DNA of 64,000 bases from an uncultured Bacillota bacterium (GTDB taxonomy: Bacteria; Bacillota_I; Bacilli_A; RFN20; CAG-288), in contig CASDVP010000002.1 of NCBI GenBank assembly GCA_949284445.1, positions 1 through 64,000 of the forward strand. The letters are read 5' to 3'. This document shows, piece after piece, positions 53,637 through 61,794 of the stretch (position 1 is its first letter; every line of letters begins with the position of its first letter). A program made the position numbers and the translations under genes. The notes under the pieces are model-generated. The model searched no databases and was not told where the DNA came from. It saw only the letters and a list, made by a program, of their open reading frames with translations.

Positions 53637-54347
53637 TCAATTTAATCCTTTCTGTTTTTTTAATTCATATAAACCGATCGCGATAGATGTTGTTAAATTC
53701 AGAGAATCGACTTCATCCGATTGTTCGATTCGCACATTGTTTCTATTATAGATTGCTGGTGGAAGACCAGTTGCCTCATTTCCAAAGACTAAGGCGCAAT
53801 GAGAGGCGAATTTTATTTTGCTTAATGGGGTAGATTCAGATAAGACGAATGGGTAATAGGGTCTTGGATATTTTGCTAAATAATCTGCAAAAGATGTGAA
53901 GCATTCGATATTGATATGAAATATCGCACCCATGCTCGCACGGACGGTTTTGGGATTGAAATGATCAGCCGCTGGTTCGATGATGGCTAAGTCATGATAA
54001 CCAAAAGCTAAAAGTGTTCGCATCGCATTACCCAAGTTTCCTTGATCAGATGGGTTGACTAAAACCAAATGATCGGCATTCGTATTTAAGATAGTTTGAT
54101 ATTTATTAAAGACGGCGAGAACATGAGCATTTTCTTTGATATCTAATTTGCTGAATATCTTATCTGAAACAACAATTTGCTGAAAACTCAACATTTTTTC
54201 CAGTTTTAAATAGCCATCAGAATCGATGGCGTTATTAGAAACATATAATTGTTTAAATTGTTCTTTTTGATATTTTAATAGTTCGAAAGTAGGAAAGAAT
54301 CCTATCGTGTAAGAATAATTTGCGGTTTTGGTATATTTTTTAATCAT
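53637..54347 (-). CDS. SpoU/TrmH-family RNA ribose methyltransferase
   Basis: The 236-residue protein has the SPOUT knot motifs: NPSDQGNLGNAMRTLLAFG (motif 1, N-x-G-x-x-x-R), ALVFGNEATGLP (motif 2) and DSLNLTTSIAIGLYEL (motif 3). It should 2'-O-methylate a tRNA or rRNA ribose with SAM; the target is not readable. An N-terminal extension of about 90 residues may bind RNA. No SD is visible before ATG 54347, and AT-rich -10-like sequence lies within 15 nt, so the mRNA may be leaderless. Confidence 0.85.
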   Translation of the reverse strand: MIKKYTKTANYSYTIGFFPTFELLKYQKEQFKQLYVSNNAIDSDGYLKLEKMLSFQQIVVSDKIFSKLDIKENAHVLAVFNKYQTILNTNADHLVLVNPSDQGNLGNAMRTLLAFGYHDLAIIEPAADHFNPKTVRASMGAIFHINIECFTSFADYLAKYPRPYYPFVLSESTPLSKIKFASHCALVFGNEATGLPPAIYNRNNVRIEQSDEVDSLNLTTSIAIGLYELKKQKGLN

Positions 54348-54393
54348 GTTTATATACTAACATAAAACAAACAGGGTGGTAGAAAAAGGAAAG

Positions 54394-54423
54394 AAAAAAC
54401 CTCGGTTGATGCCTTCCGAGGTT
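54394..54423 (-). terminator. Intrinsic terminator of the rpsF-ssb-rpsR operon
   Basis: Minus strand AACCTCGG-10nt-CCGAGGTT (54398-54423) followed by TTTTTTC. Confidence 0.9.
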
Positions 54424-54439
54424 TAATATTTTCTTTTTA

Positions 54440-54670
54440 TTAATCAGCTACGTAAGGAAGAAGAGCCATATATCTAGCACGTTTGATAGCGACAGCTAAC
54501 ATTCTTTGATGTTTGGCGCAGGTGCCAGTGATTCTTCTAGTAGTGATCTTTCCAGAAGGAGAGATGTATTTCTTTAATAATTCAACATCTTTGTAATCGA
54601 TGTGATTGATGTGATTCTTTGAGAAATAACAAATCTTCTTACGAGGTTTAATTCTACGGAACATTTGCAT
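54440..54670 (-). CDS. rpsR: 30S ribosomal protein S18
   Basis: The 76-residue protein contains [39 protein letters not shown] and [20 protein letters not shown], matching S18 over its full length. It binds 16S rRNA with S6 in the platform. An AAAGGA SD precedes two closely spaced ATGs (54670 and 54664); the first is reported and the second is equally possible. It is the last gene of the classic rpsF-ssb-rpsR operon. Confidence 0.97.
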   Translation of the reverse strand: MQMFRRIKPRKKICYFSKNHINHIDYKDVELLKKYISPSGKITTRRITGTCAKHQRMLAVAIKRARYMALLPYVAD

Positions 54671-54700
54671 TTATCCTTTCTGCTTAATGATTAATTAAGC

Positions 54701-55126
54701 TTAGAATGGCAAGTCATCATCAGATGAATCGATGCCTTCATGGGTTATTGAGCTTTTTTCAAAGCTGTTATCATCTAGCTGATCATCTGTGCTTTCAGCA
54801 GCGCCTTTCTTCTCAAGGAACTGAACGGATTCAGCAACCACTTCGACAACAGAACGTTTTTGACCGCTCTTGTCTTCATAGCTTCTTTGATTAAGACGAC
54901 CATCGACGCCGACTAAGGAGCCTTTGTTGCAATATTTAGCAACGTTTTCAGCAGTTTTGTTCCAGCTTGTGCAAGGAATAAAACTGGTGCTTCTTTCTCC
55001 ACCCACTTTGGTGAGGTTGTCAACGGCAATAGTGAATGAAGTGACAGAAGCTCCAGAATTGGTTTTCTTTAATTCGGGATCTCTGACCATTCTTCCCACT
55101 AAAATAACACGATTAAGTCCAGCCAT
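54701..55126 (-). CDS. ssb: Single-stranded DNA-binding protein
   Basis: The 141-residue protein begins MAGLNRVILVGRMVRDPELK, the OB-fold start of SsbA, and continues FTIAVDN, FIPCTSWNKTAENVAKYC and GVDGRLNQRSYEDKSGQKR. It ends with the acidic tip DDDLPF that recruits partner proteins. It covers ssDNA in replication and repair. AAGGAG precedes ATG 55126. It lies between rpsF and rpsR as in most Firmicutes. Confidence 0.97.
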   Translation of the reverse strand: MAGLNRVILVGRMVRDPELKKTNSGASVTSFTIAVDNLTKVGGERSTSFIPCTSWNKTAENVAKYCNKGSLVGVDGRLNQRSYEDKSGQKRSVVEVVAESVQFLEKKGAAESTDDQLDDNSFEKSSITHEGIDSSDDDLPF

Positions 55127-55145
55127 TTTTATTCTCCTTTACTGT

Positions 55146-55430
55146 TTACTTAGTAGCAGTTACAAGGAATCTCATGACCTTTGGATCAAGACGGACAATT
55201 CTGTCGAACTCACTGAGAGCAGTGTTGTCACAGCTGATTTCAGTGATGACATAGTAGCCCTTAGTCTGTTTCTTGATCTCATAGGCTAAGTCTCTCATAC
55301 CCCATTCTTTAACGCCGGTGATTTTACCGCCGTTATCAGTGATGATCTTGTGCAAAGCATCAATTTCAGCTTTGATGCTATCAGCATCAAGATTAGGCAT
55401 GAGGATGTACATGATTTCATAATTCTTCAT
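55146..55430 (-). CDS. rpsF: 30S ribosomal protein S6
   Basis: The 94-residue protein begins MKNYEIMYILMPNLDAD and contains DLAYEIKKQTKGYYVI and LDPKVMRFLVTA, full-length S6. In the ribosome it pairs with S18. The S6:S18 complex is known in many bacteria to repress this operon by binding a leader structure. A structured 80-nt leader is present here. GGGAGG lies 8-9 nt upstream of ATG 55430. Confidence 0.97.
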   Translation of the reverse strand: MKNYEIMYILMPNLDADSIKAEIDALHKIITDNGGKITGVKEWGMRDLAYEIKKQTKGYYVITEISCDNTALSEFDRIVRLDPKVMRFLVTATK

Positions 55431-55512
55431 GTCTTTATACCTCCCTATGGTCTTTCGGCTAGTCCTACATCAGGGAATAGCAAGAAAGTATATGGCTTTA
55501 AAGCCACCGCAT
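55431..55512 (-). promoter_or_regulatory. Structured rpsF leader, possible S6:S18 binding motif
   Basis: The minus-strand 5' UTR contains a perfect palindrome TGGCTTTAAAGCCA. A second structure follows, in which TTCCCT can pair with AGGGAG (the SD) around an internal ACTAGCCGAAAG segment. The published S6:S18 leader motif has a CCG-containing bulge near such a helix, and the CCGA here fits loosely. SD pairing would give autoregulation. Confidence 0.4.
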
Positions 55513-55541
55513 AGTATATATAATTAATTATATTAAGTAAA
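55513..55541 (-). promoter_or_regulatory. Promoter of the rpsF operon
   Basis: Minus strand TTTACT (55536-55541), 17-bp spacer, TATACT (55513-55518), with transcription expected to start about 80 nt ahead of rpsF. Confidence 0.7.
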
Positions 55542-55769
55542 GAATTATTTTCTTATAACTAATACTAGCTAAAATATAATCAATTCAACAATACAAAAAG
55601 ATAAATGCAATATTAACAATTAAAAGCAAAAAACAAAAAGATTGATTAATCACTAAAAATCTAAAACATGATAATATAGCGATTTATAGATACTAAAAGA
55701 AAACGTTTAGATATTTATAAACATCTACAACGTTATTATAGATAAAAAAATCGAATAAAAAAGGGCAAC
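55542..55769. other. AT-rich gene-free stretch
   Basis: Very AT-rich, no coding frame and no hairpin of note. It separates the rpsF promoter from decayed mobile DNA. Confidence 0.5.
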
Positions 55770-55812
55770 GTATAAAATAGGGACTAAATTTGTATAAAAC
55801 AGGGATACAATC
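55770..55812. repeat. Two 22-bp direct repeats
   Basis: GTATAAAATAGGGACTAAAT at 55770 and GTATAAAACAGGGATACAAT at 55792, period 22. Like the repeats at 353-412, these look like the multiple terminal repeats of an IS21-type element. Both repeat sets lie a few hundred bp upstream of a poly-G promoter. Confidence 0.5.
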
Positions 55813-55982
55813 AAAGAAATGAAGGATATGGGCTTTGAGATGGAAAAGATAAGGCAAGGCGTTTATACACTTGCTGAACCAATGAAACAGCTGCTACGAT
55901 TATTGCCTATACAACGCTTACTAGATATAAGTTAGATTATGAAGCAATGGCTAAAAAGTGTGCATTTTATCGAAACTCTTGA
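55810..55982 (+). pseudogene. Decayed coding remnant of unknown family
   Basis: The plus strand reads IKEMKDMGFEMEKIRQGVY, then after a frameshift near 55880 TAATIIAYTTLTRYKLDYEA and KKCAFYRNS before TGA 55980. The composition is protein-like but the family was not identified. The stop codon overlaps the -35 box of the following promoter. Confidence 0.35.
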
Positions 55983-56005
55983 CTTTTGTCAGGGGGGGGT
56001 ATACT
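55979..56005 (+). promoter_or_regulatory. Promoter with G8 tract in the spacer (candidate phase-variable promoter)
   Basis: TTGACT (55979-55984), a 15-bp spacer with eight G (55992-55999) and TATACT (56000-56005). Two more G would give 17 bp, so this allele may be weak. TTGACTTTTGTC is identical to the promoter at 771. Confidence 0.6.
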
Positions 56006-56037
56006 TAAATTGAACAATTTTGATTTGAGGTGCAACA

Positions 56038-57180
56038 ATGAGCAAATATGGAGAAAAATTGGATAAAGCCTTGGACAAGGTTTTGAAAATTAAATTTAGG
56101 ACAAGACTAATAGCTATAATAATTTCTTTAGCTATCCTTGCCTTAGATTTAATCCTCACTTTTTCATTAATGTTTATTGAAAATGATAACGGGCAAGCAA
56201 TAATTAACGATCTAATTGGCGAATCAGAAGCAATCATTTATGTTTTAGGCGCTTTAATGCTTATCGGAATATTTGTTCCTTTAGGAATTATATTATATTG
56301 TTCATTAAATAAAATTCGTGTTAGATCAATCTTTAATAAAGTAAGAAATAGAACTTGTGACATTGCTTTTTACCTTGAAGGAAAAGAAGCAAGTAAGTCT
56401 CTTAAAAAAGAGTTTAAAATCAAATTAAAAGCAAAAGATAGAGATTGGATTATTAAGACTACGGATGCATATTACGATAAGTGTGAAGAACTTAAGAAAA
56501 AATATGAAATGAATCCTAATGAATCAGAAAATGAAAGAAGTGGTAAGGGTGGATTTGATGGTTGGTTACTTCAAGAAATCGGATGGTTCTTACTTGGTCT
56601 TTTAGTCACTATTATAACCATAGGAATTTGCTTCCCAGTTGCTTATTGTTGGATGCTTAAATGGAATTACAAACATACCTTATACGATGGAAAAAGATTA
56701 ACTTTTGATGGTAAAGCTAGCCAATTAATCGGTAAGTGGATATGCTGGCTATTATTATGCATTCCTACTGTTGGAATATTTGCATTGTTTATTCCAAAAA
56801 AGTTAATGAATTGGAAAGTATCGCATCTTCATCTTGCTGGTGAGCAACCTTATCTTGGTGGTATCTTTAAAGCTAATCCAATTGTTTATGTTTTGGTTAT
56901 ATTAGGATGTTCATTACTTGATCTTTTAACTCTAACACTGTTGAAACCAATATTCGTTACTTGGAAAAATAGATACATTCAAAATAGACTTGTTATTGAT
57001 GGAAGAAGAATGGAATTCGATGGAAATGGTATACAACTATTAGGAAGGTACATACTTTGGTCCTTGTTGAAAATTATTACTATTGGTATTTATGGTTTCT
57101 TCGTTCATATCAGAATGAAAAAGTGGGTTTCTAAGCACACTCATATGAAACTTGGATACGTTCAAATAAAGGTTATTTAA
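56038..57180 (+). CDS. DUF898-like multi-pass membrane protein
   Basis: The 380-residue protein has two N-terminal helices (about 22-47 and 65-87), a basic cytoplasmic stretch (about 90-165), then three repeats. Each repeat combines hydrophobic segments with a W-x-x-(K/R)-(H/Y)-T...(D/E)-G-(R/K)-x-(L/M)-x-F-(D/N)-G pattern (KHTLYDGKRLTFDGKA, RLVIDGRRMEFDGNG). This is the DUF898/YjgN membrane repeat. Its function is unknown. GAGGTG lies 5 nt before ATG 56038. It is monocistronic between the G8-spacer promoter and a terminator, so its expression may switch by slippage. Confidence 0.75.
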   Translation: MSKYGEKLDKALDKVLKIKFRTRLIAIIISLAILALDLILTFSLMFIENDNGQAIINDLIGESEAIIYVLGALMLIGIFVPLGIILYCSLNKIRVRSIFNKVRNRTCDIAFYLEGKEASKSLKKEFKIKLKAKDRDWIIKTTDAYYDKCEELKKKYEMNPNESENERSGKGGFDGWLLQEIGWFLLGLLVTIITIGICFPVAYCWMLKWNYKHTLYDGKRLTFDGKASQLIGKWICWLLLCIPTVGIFALFIPKKLMNWKVSHLHLAGEQPYLGGIFKANPIVYVLVILGCSLLDLLTLTLLKPIFVTWKNRYIQNRLVIDGRRMEFDGNGIQLLGRYILWSLLKIITIGIYGFFVHIRMKKWVSKHTHMKLGYVQIKVI

Positions 57181-57200
57181 CTAAGAATTTATACAATTTG

Positions 57201-57227
57201 AGGGCTCCTAGTTGAGCCCTTTCTTTT
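57201..57227 (+). terminator. Intrinsic terminator of the DUF898 gene
   Basis: AGGGCTC-6nt-GAGCCCT followed by TTCTTTT. Confidence 0.85.
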
Positions 57228-57251
57228 ACTAATTCAATAAAAGGAGGAGTT

Positions 57252-57374
57252 TTGATACTATTTTTAAAAGTAAAAGAAGAAATCAATAAGAGAATTTATC
57301 ATGAATTTATTTGTCCATGTTGTGATAAATACGTAAAGATATATGGAAACCCAATCAAAAACATTACTCTTTAA
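57252..57374 (+). CDS. Possible 40-residue protein with CPCC motif
   Basis: A strong AAGGAGG (57241-57247) precedes TTG 57252 by 4-5 nt and opens 40 codons: MILFLKVKEEINKRIYHEF, then CPCCDKYVKIYG. The C-P-x-C knuckle resembles half a zinc ribbon. No homologue is recognised. It may be a small metal-binding peptide or the start of a truncated gene. Confidence 0.35.
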   Translation: MILFLKVKEEINKRIYHEFICPCCDKYVKIYGNPIKNITL

Positions 57375-57714
57375 GTTGTTATTTTAAAGATAGATATGGA
57401 TGTAGTAGTAACGATGGTTGATTCATCTTGATATAAAACCAATTTAGATAATTATCTAATAAGCGTTTTCATAGTAACAACTATGTAATACAAATTAATT
57501 TTATTTAAAGATGATCTAGAAAAACAGATAAGATTTTGCTCAAAAAATATTGTATCAAAGAATCATAAATATTACCGAACAGATGACTTGATATAAATGA
57601 TTAACAGAGCGATGTATATAATATGAAAAATAAGTAAAATGGAAGAAAAAGTATAGAAGAATTAGCTAATATTCCTAAATTAAAACATCTATCAGAAGAT
57701 AAAATTCAGTTGCT
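57375..57714. other. AT-rich gene-free stretch
   Basis: No frame with coding character, no clear promoter and no hairpin terminator for the convergent YolD-like gene could be identified. Confidence 0.45.
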
Positions 57715-58014
57715 TTATTCGATATCTAATAGTTTCTCTAAATCTAAATTAAAATCTTTAAAATATATTTTCTTCTTCAGAGGATCAGTTGTTTGGTAGC
57801 AAAGTTTTTTAGTTAAAATATGTCCATCAGAAAAATAAGTGATTTTGACCATGTCACCAGTGTTTAGTGTTGTGAGTCTTTCATTTATCTGCTCTTGTTT
57901 ATCACTGGATAGTTCAGGCATAGTCACTTTATTTTTTTCTTCAATGTAATCGTTAAGAATTTCATATTGGCTATTCAATGATTTAAATGGTAACCATTTT
58001 TTCATACCTCTCAT
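57715..58014 (-). CDS. YolD-like protein
   Basis: The 99-residue protein reads WLPFKSLNSQYEILNDYIEEK, LSSDKQEQINERL and GDMVKITYFSDGHILTKKLCYQ, the YolD-like domain pattern (a small SH3-like fold with a leading helix). In Firmicutes yolD-like genes sit beside UvrX/UvrX-like Y-family polymerase genes, as here. ATG 58014 overlaps the polymerase stop (ATGA), with AGGAGG 9 nt upstream. It presumably modulates the translesion polymerase or clamp interaction; the mechanism is not established. Confidence 0.8.
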   Translation of the reverse strand: MRGMKKWLPFKSLNSQYEILNDYIEEKNKVTMPELSSDKQEQINERLTTLNTGDMVKITYFSDGHILTKKLCYQTTDPLKKKIYFKDFNLDLEKLLDIE

Positions 58015-59297
58015 GCTTTATGACCTCCTATTTGATGCTTGCGTGTTAAATAATTAGACGAAGATGATAGAGCAGAACCAGGCATTGCTTTATCAGCACC
58101 ATAACGCTTGCGAATCGCTATCAGAGTCTTTTGAAGATTTCTAGCATCTATGTTCTTTTGATGATCTTCGAATAATGTTCCTTGATAACAATAGACATCG
58201 GATAGTTTGCTAGCTACTAAAGTTATTCGTCGATAAGGCTTTGATATCTTATCAATGGCGTTAAATTGCCTGATTAAGTTATTAGAAATCAGTGTGCTTG
58301 AATCAGTAGGTGTATAGAAGGTCGCTTTTAATCCATAACCGGTATTATCAAAATAACCGAGATATAAAATGATTTCTTGAACTAATACATTTTGATTAAA
58401 AAGTCGTTCAGCTAATTCATAAGACATATCATTGATCAGCGTTGGTATTTCTTTTTCATCATAGTCATGCAGCAAGACCTGACCACAGGTGACAGAATGT
58501 TCTTTCGTTTGATAATTCTCTCTGATTATCGCATCGTCATAGCCTAAGGAATGATAATAGATTTCTTCACCGATCACACCTAGTTCTTTTTTTAGATAAT
58601 CAGCATCAGAACAGGCGATATCACCAATGGTGTAAAAGCCAAGAGCATGCAAACGTTTAGCCATTTGTGTTCCGATACCCCACATTTTTGTGAGATCATC
58701 TATCGGCCAGAGCTCGTTAGGTATGTCTTTATAAGACCATTCTGATAAAAATTCTGGACTTTTTTTAGCTCTTATATCCATACAAGCTTTAGCCATGAAA
58801 ATGTTAGCACCTATTCCGACAGTGACAGTCAAACCTGTTCTTTCTTTGATATCTCTGATGATCTTTCGAGCATAGCTTTTTGCACTATCATGATTTCGTT
58901 CTAAATAATGAGTCACATCTAAAAAGGATTCATCGATAGAATAAACATATAGATCCTCTTGAGATACATAATCTAAATAGATGCAGTTTATCAAAGCGCT
59001 CATCTTTAGATAACGGTTCATTCTAGGAGTAGCGATGATAAGACCTTTAATGTCTTTAGGAACTTCATATAACCGACATCTTGAAGGCACATGATATTTG
59101 CTTTTTATATATGGTGAAGCAGCTAAAACAATGGTCCCATCACCACGTGATTGATCAGCTACAACTAGCGGTGTTTTAAAAGGATCTAAGCCTCTGTCAA
59201 CACATTCAACAGACGCATAGAAAGACTTTAAATCGATAGATAAAATACGATGGTTTTCTTCAAACATACGACAATTATAAACTGGTAAAACAGTCAT
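58011..59297 (-). CDS. Y-family DNA polymerase, UvrX type
   Basis: The 428-residue protein has LSIDLKSFYASVEC (metal Asp), VVADQSRGDGTIVLAAS, YSIDESFLDVT (Asp-Glu pair) and GLTVTVGIGANIFMAK. It also has a helix-hairpin-helix segment (MWGIGTQMAKRLHALG) and a C-terminal little-finger domain. This matches UvrX/ImpB-type polymerases for translesion synthesis. The start is set at ATG 59297 with a weak AGGG; the frame extends to 59318 by TTG. It is encoded with a YolD partner. No SOS (DinR/LexA) box was seen upstream. Confidence 0.88.
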   Translation of the reverse strand: MTVLPVYNCRMFEENHRILSIDLKSFYASVECVDRGLDPFKTPLVVADQSRGDGTIVLAASPYIKSKYHVPSRCRLYEVPKDIKGLIIATPRMNRYLKMSALINCIYLDYVSQEDLYVYSIDESFLDVTHYLERNHDSAKSYARKIIRDIKERTGLTVTVGIGANIFMAKACMDIRAKKSPEFLSEWSYKDIPNELWPIDDLTKMWGIGTQMAKRLHALGFYTIGDIACSDADYLKKELGVIGEEIYYHSLGYDDAIIRENYQTKEHSVTCGQVLLHDYDEKEIPTLINDMSYELAERLFNQNVLVQEIILYLGYFDNTGYGLKATFYTPTDSSTLISNNLIRQFNAIDKISKPYRRITLVASKLSDVYCYQGTLFEDHQKNIDARNLQKTLIAIRKRYGADKAMPGSALSSSSNYLTRKHQIGGHKA

Positions 59298-59517
59298 GCA
59301 AATAGCCCTGAGAAACAACTTATAAAATAATAAAATTAGCTCTTATTTTATTTTTAGTCTTAGATATGGCTAGACAATTTGAATGCTTTTTAAAGTTGTT
59401 AATTAAAAGATTTGATAATAAAAAAATCATCAGTTTTACTTTTAAGAAGATTTGTGAATATTTTCAGGATGTATAAAGAGGAAAGACAGAATTTTAAAGA
59501 GGATAAAAAAGCGATTT

Positions 59518-59562
59518 GAAAAGCGCTTTTCTTCTAGACTTTAAAAGAGTTTTCAGTAAAAT
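59518..59562 (+). promoter_or_regulatory. AAGCGCTT palindrome and promoter of the corA-like gene
   Basis: GAAAAGCGCTTTTC (59518-59531, perfect palindrome) stands just upstream of TAGACT (59535-59540), a 16-bp spacer and TAAAAT (59557-59562). ATG 59570 follows 7 nt later without a proper SD, so the mRNA may be leaderless. Confidence 0.5.
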
Positions 59563-59569
59563 AGGATGG

Positions 59570-60550
59570 ATGATTAAAACTTACAAAGAAATAGCTAAAA
59601 AGCTTGAAGTCAGCGAGATCGACGATTCCCAACAGAATTTTTCTATTGAGAAAGGTTCTTGGCTTTCTTTGAAAGAACTCACTTCTGAAAGAATGGAATT
59701 AGTCGCACAAAAAACTGGTATTCCTCAGCACTTGCTCATCAGTGCTTTCGATGAGGAGGAAACCGCTCGTATCGATAACGAAAGCGGATCTGTTTTGATC
59801 GTTATCGATGTGCCTTGCTTGGCCAAACCAGGTGATGGTGAAGAAGAGGGCACTTATGAAACAGAGCCTTTTATCATCGCTTATAATGAAGATTATTTTG
59901 TGACTATCTGTCAAACTGATGATAAGTTGATTAAAGATTTATTATGTAGAAACAATTCAATCGAGCCACAAAAACATGTCAGATTAGCTCTGCAATTGAT
60001 ATATCAAATGTCAAAGGAGTTTATCTTCTATTTGAGACAGATTGATGCTCATACTAAAGATATTGAAAAACGTCTTCATTCTTCAATGAAGAACAAAGAG
60101 CTCTTTGAACTGATGGCGATCAACAAATCTTTGGTTTACTTCTCAACTGCTTTACACGCTGATAGAAAAGTTTTAAATCGTCTGTTGAATTCCCCTGCTT
60201 ATAAGAAATTCGACAATGATTTAGATTTGATGGAAGATACAGCTGTTGAATTGGATCAAGCTTTAGAGATGTGTCAGATTTATACTGGCTTGTTATCAGG
60301 TATGATGGATGCCTTCCCTTCTATAATCAATAATAATTTGAACATAGTCATGAAGACTTTAGCAGTCATCACTATCGTCATCTCTATTCCGACATTAGTA
60401 GCTTCTTTCTATGGTATGAACTTTAAGGACATACCTTTAAATTCACATCCATATGGTTTTTGGATTATCATTATCATCGCTATTTTATTAGCTTTGATAG
60501 GTGGCGCTATTCTGTTGTTCTTGACTAGAAACGGTCATAGTAAAAAGTAA
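59570..60550 (+). CDS. CorA-family divalent cation transporter
   Basis: ATG 59570 is preferred over the long frame from 59516, which runs through the promoter and operator. The 326-residue protein has a cytoplasmic alpha/beta funnel (TDDKLIKDLL, FIFYLRQIDAHTKDIEKRL). A long stalk helix leads to two C-terminal membrane helices, with the family signature YGMNF after the first. It forms pentameric Mg2+ or Co2+ channels. With two mgtE copies in the window, Mg2+ uptake is well provided. The following HAD gene starts 14 nt later and is probably co-transcribed. Confidence 0.92.
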   Translation: MIKTYKEIAKKLEVSEIDDSQQNFSIEKGSWLSLKELTSERMELVAQKTGIPQHLLISAFDEEETARIDNESGSVLIVIDVPCLAKPGDGEEEGTYETEPFIIAYNEDYFVTICQTDDKLIKDLLCRNNSIEPQKHVRLALQLIYQMSKEFIFYLRQIDAHTKDIEKRLHSSMKNKELFELMAINKSLVYFSTALHADRKVLNRLLNSPAYKKFDNDLDLMEDTAVELDQALEMCQIYTGLLSGMMDAFPSIINNNLNIVMKTLAVITIVISIPTLVASFYGMNFKDIPLNSHPYGFWIIIIIAILLALIGGAILLFLTRNGHSKK

Positions 60551-60564
60551 AGGATTTATTTGAA

Positions 60565-61290
60565 ATGATAAAAGCATTTTTCTTTGATTTAGATGGCACA
60601 TTATTACCGATTAATGAAAAAACTTTTACTGAAGTTTATTTTAAATTGTTATGTAAAAGAGTTGCGCCTTTAGGTTATGATCCTAAAAAATTGATCGAGG
60701 TTGTCTGGAAAGGTACTGAGCTCATGTATAAAAACGATGGCTCGATGACTAATAAGCAAGCTTTCTGGAACTACTTTGCTGAAGTTTATGGCCGTGAAAG
60801 ACTGAAAGACATATCAGTTTTTGATGATTTTTATGCTACTGATTTTAAACAGTTGAAAGAATATTCCAAGCCAAATCCGTATGCTAAAGAAATCATAAAA
60901 ACTGCTGACAGATTAGTTGATAAAGTGATCTTGTCAACCAATCCTATTTTCCCGTTAGTAGCCACTAAAACTAGAATGGGATTTGTCGGTTTAGTTCCTG
61001 AAGATTTTACTTATGTCACCACATATGAAAACTCTGCCTATTCTAAGCCTAATCCTAAGTACTTTTCTGAATTATTAAAGATGTTTAATCTCAAGCCTGA
61101 AGAAGTCATCTTATTCGGAAATAATACCTATGAAGATGGTGAGTGCGCCTATCAAGTCGGTATAAAAACTTATATGGTTGGCGATTTTATCATTCATAAT
61201 TCTAAGGCAAAACATGAATTTGAAACCATTCAATTAAAAGATATCTGTTCGGTGATGAAAAAAGAATGCCAAAAGCATTGCGCTGAATGA
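60565..61290 (+). CDS. HAD-family hydrolase
   Basis: The 241-residue protein has motif I FFDLDGTLLPI (nucleophile Asp8), a helical cap, motif II VILSTNPIF, Lys in YSKPNPKYF (motif III) and motif IV LFGNNTYEDGECA. It is a soluble phosphatase; the substrate is unknown. AAAGGA precedes ATG 60565. It follows the corA-like gene closely, so an operon is likely. Confidence 0.87.
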   Translation: MIKAFFFDLDGTLLPINEKTFTEVYFKLLCKRVAPLGYDPKKLIEVVWKGTELMYKNDGSMTNKQAFWNYFAEVYGRERLKDISVFDDFYATDFKQLKEYSKPNPYAKEIIKTADRLVDKVILSTNPIFPLVATKTRMGFVGLVPEDFTYVTTYENSAYSKPNPKYFSELLKMFNLKPEEVILFGNNTYEDGECAYQVGIKTYMVGDFIIHNSKAKHEFETIQLKDICSVMKKECQKHCAE

Positions 61291-61438
61291 TCTGCTTTTG
61301 CTAGTGATTGAACGTTAAATAAATTTAACCATGTATAAGGGGATGGTGTTGATGACATCATCTTTATTGATATTATCATGGATAAGCTTGAAATTAGAAT
61401 TTACATCATAATGTTTTGTTGGTAATCACCTCTTTGAA
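61291..61438. other. Short gene-free segment after the HAD gene
   Basis: AT-rich; no hairpin terminator or frame recognised. Confidence 0.4.
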
Positions 61439-61567
61439 TTATTTGGCTCTACCATCATTAGACGTTACTTCTAATGCGGTCAACTTACCTTTATAAGTGG
61501 TGATGAAGTCGATTTCTAATCCGCTTGATTTGCTGAAATAATATAATTCTTTTTGACGCTTTATAAG
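61439..61567 (-). pseudogene. C-terminal fragment of a DUF4143-type AAA ATPase
   Basis: Minus strand: KRQKELYYFSKSSGLEIDF, then YKGKLTALEVTSNDGRAK and TAA (61439-61441). The E-(L/I)-x-(Y/F)-(Y/F)-x-x-x-(S)-x-x-E-x-D-F-(I/L)...L-E-V-K pattern is the end of DUF4143 in predicted ATPases. An in-frame stop lies just upstream near 61570, and the segment 61570-61794 carries only broken frames. Confidence 0.6.
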
Positions 61568-61794
61568 TTAATCAGCAACAAAAATCTTAAAGCTGTCTTC
61601 GATTTTATTCCTGGACAGAGGCAATTCTAGATTATGCAAGTTATAGCATTTTTATTAGCCCAAATTCTTCTAGTAAAATGATTGCTTCGTCATATTTTCT
61701 AGAAGAAGTATATTTAGATATATGACTACAAGTGATTTTTTGCTTTCTTTTGCTAGTTAATAAAGTATTGAGTTAAAACAATCTGTAATTTCCA
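61568..61794. other. Broken frames between the ATPase fragment and the restriction-modification operon
   Basis: Short minus-strand open segments with frequent stops; nothing identifiable. Confidence 0.4.

Noticed and set aside
59319..59515. SOS box upstream of the UvrX-type polymerase
   Set aside because: No GAAC-N4-GTTC-like or CTG-N10-CAG site was found; regulation remains unknown.
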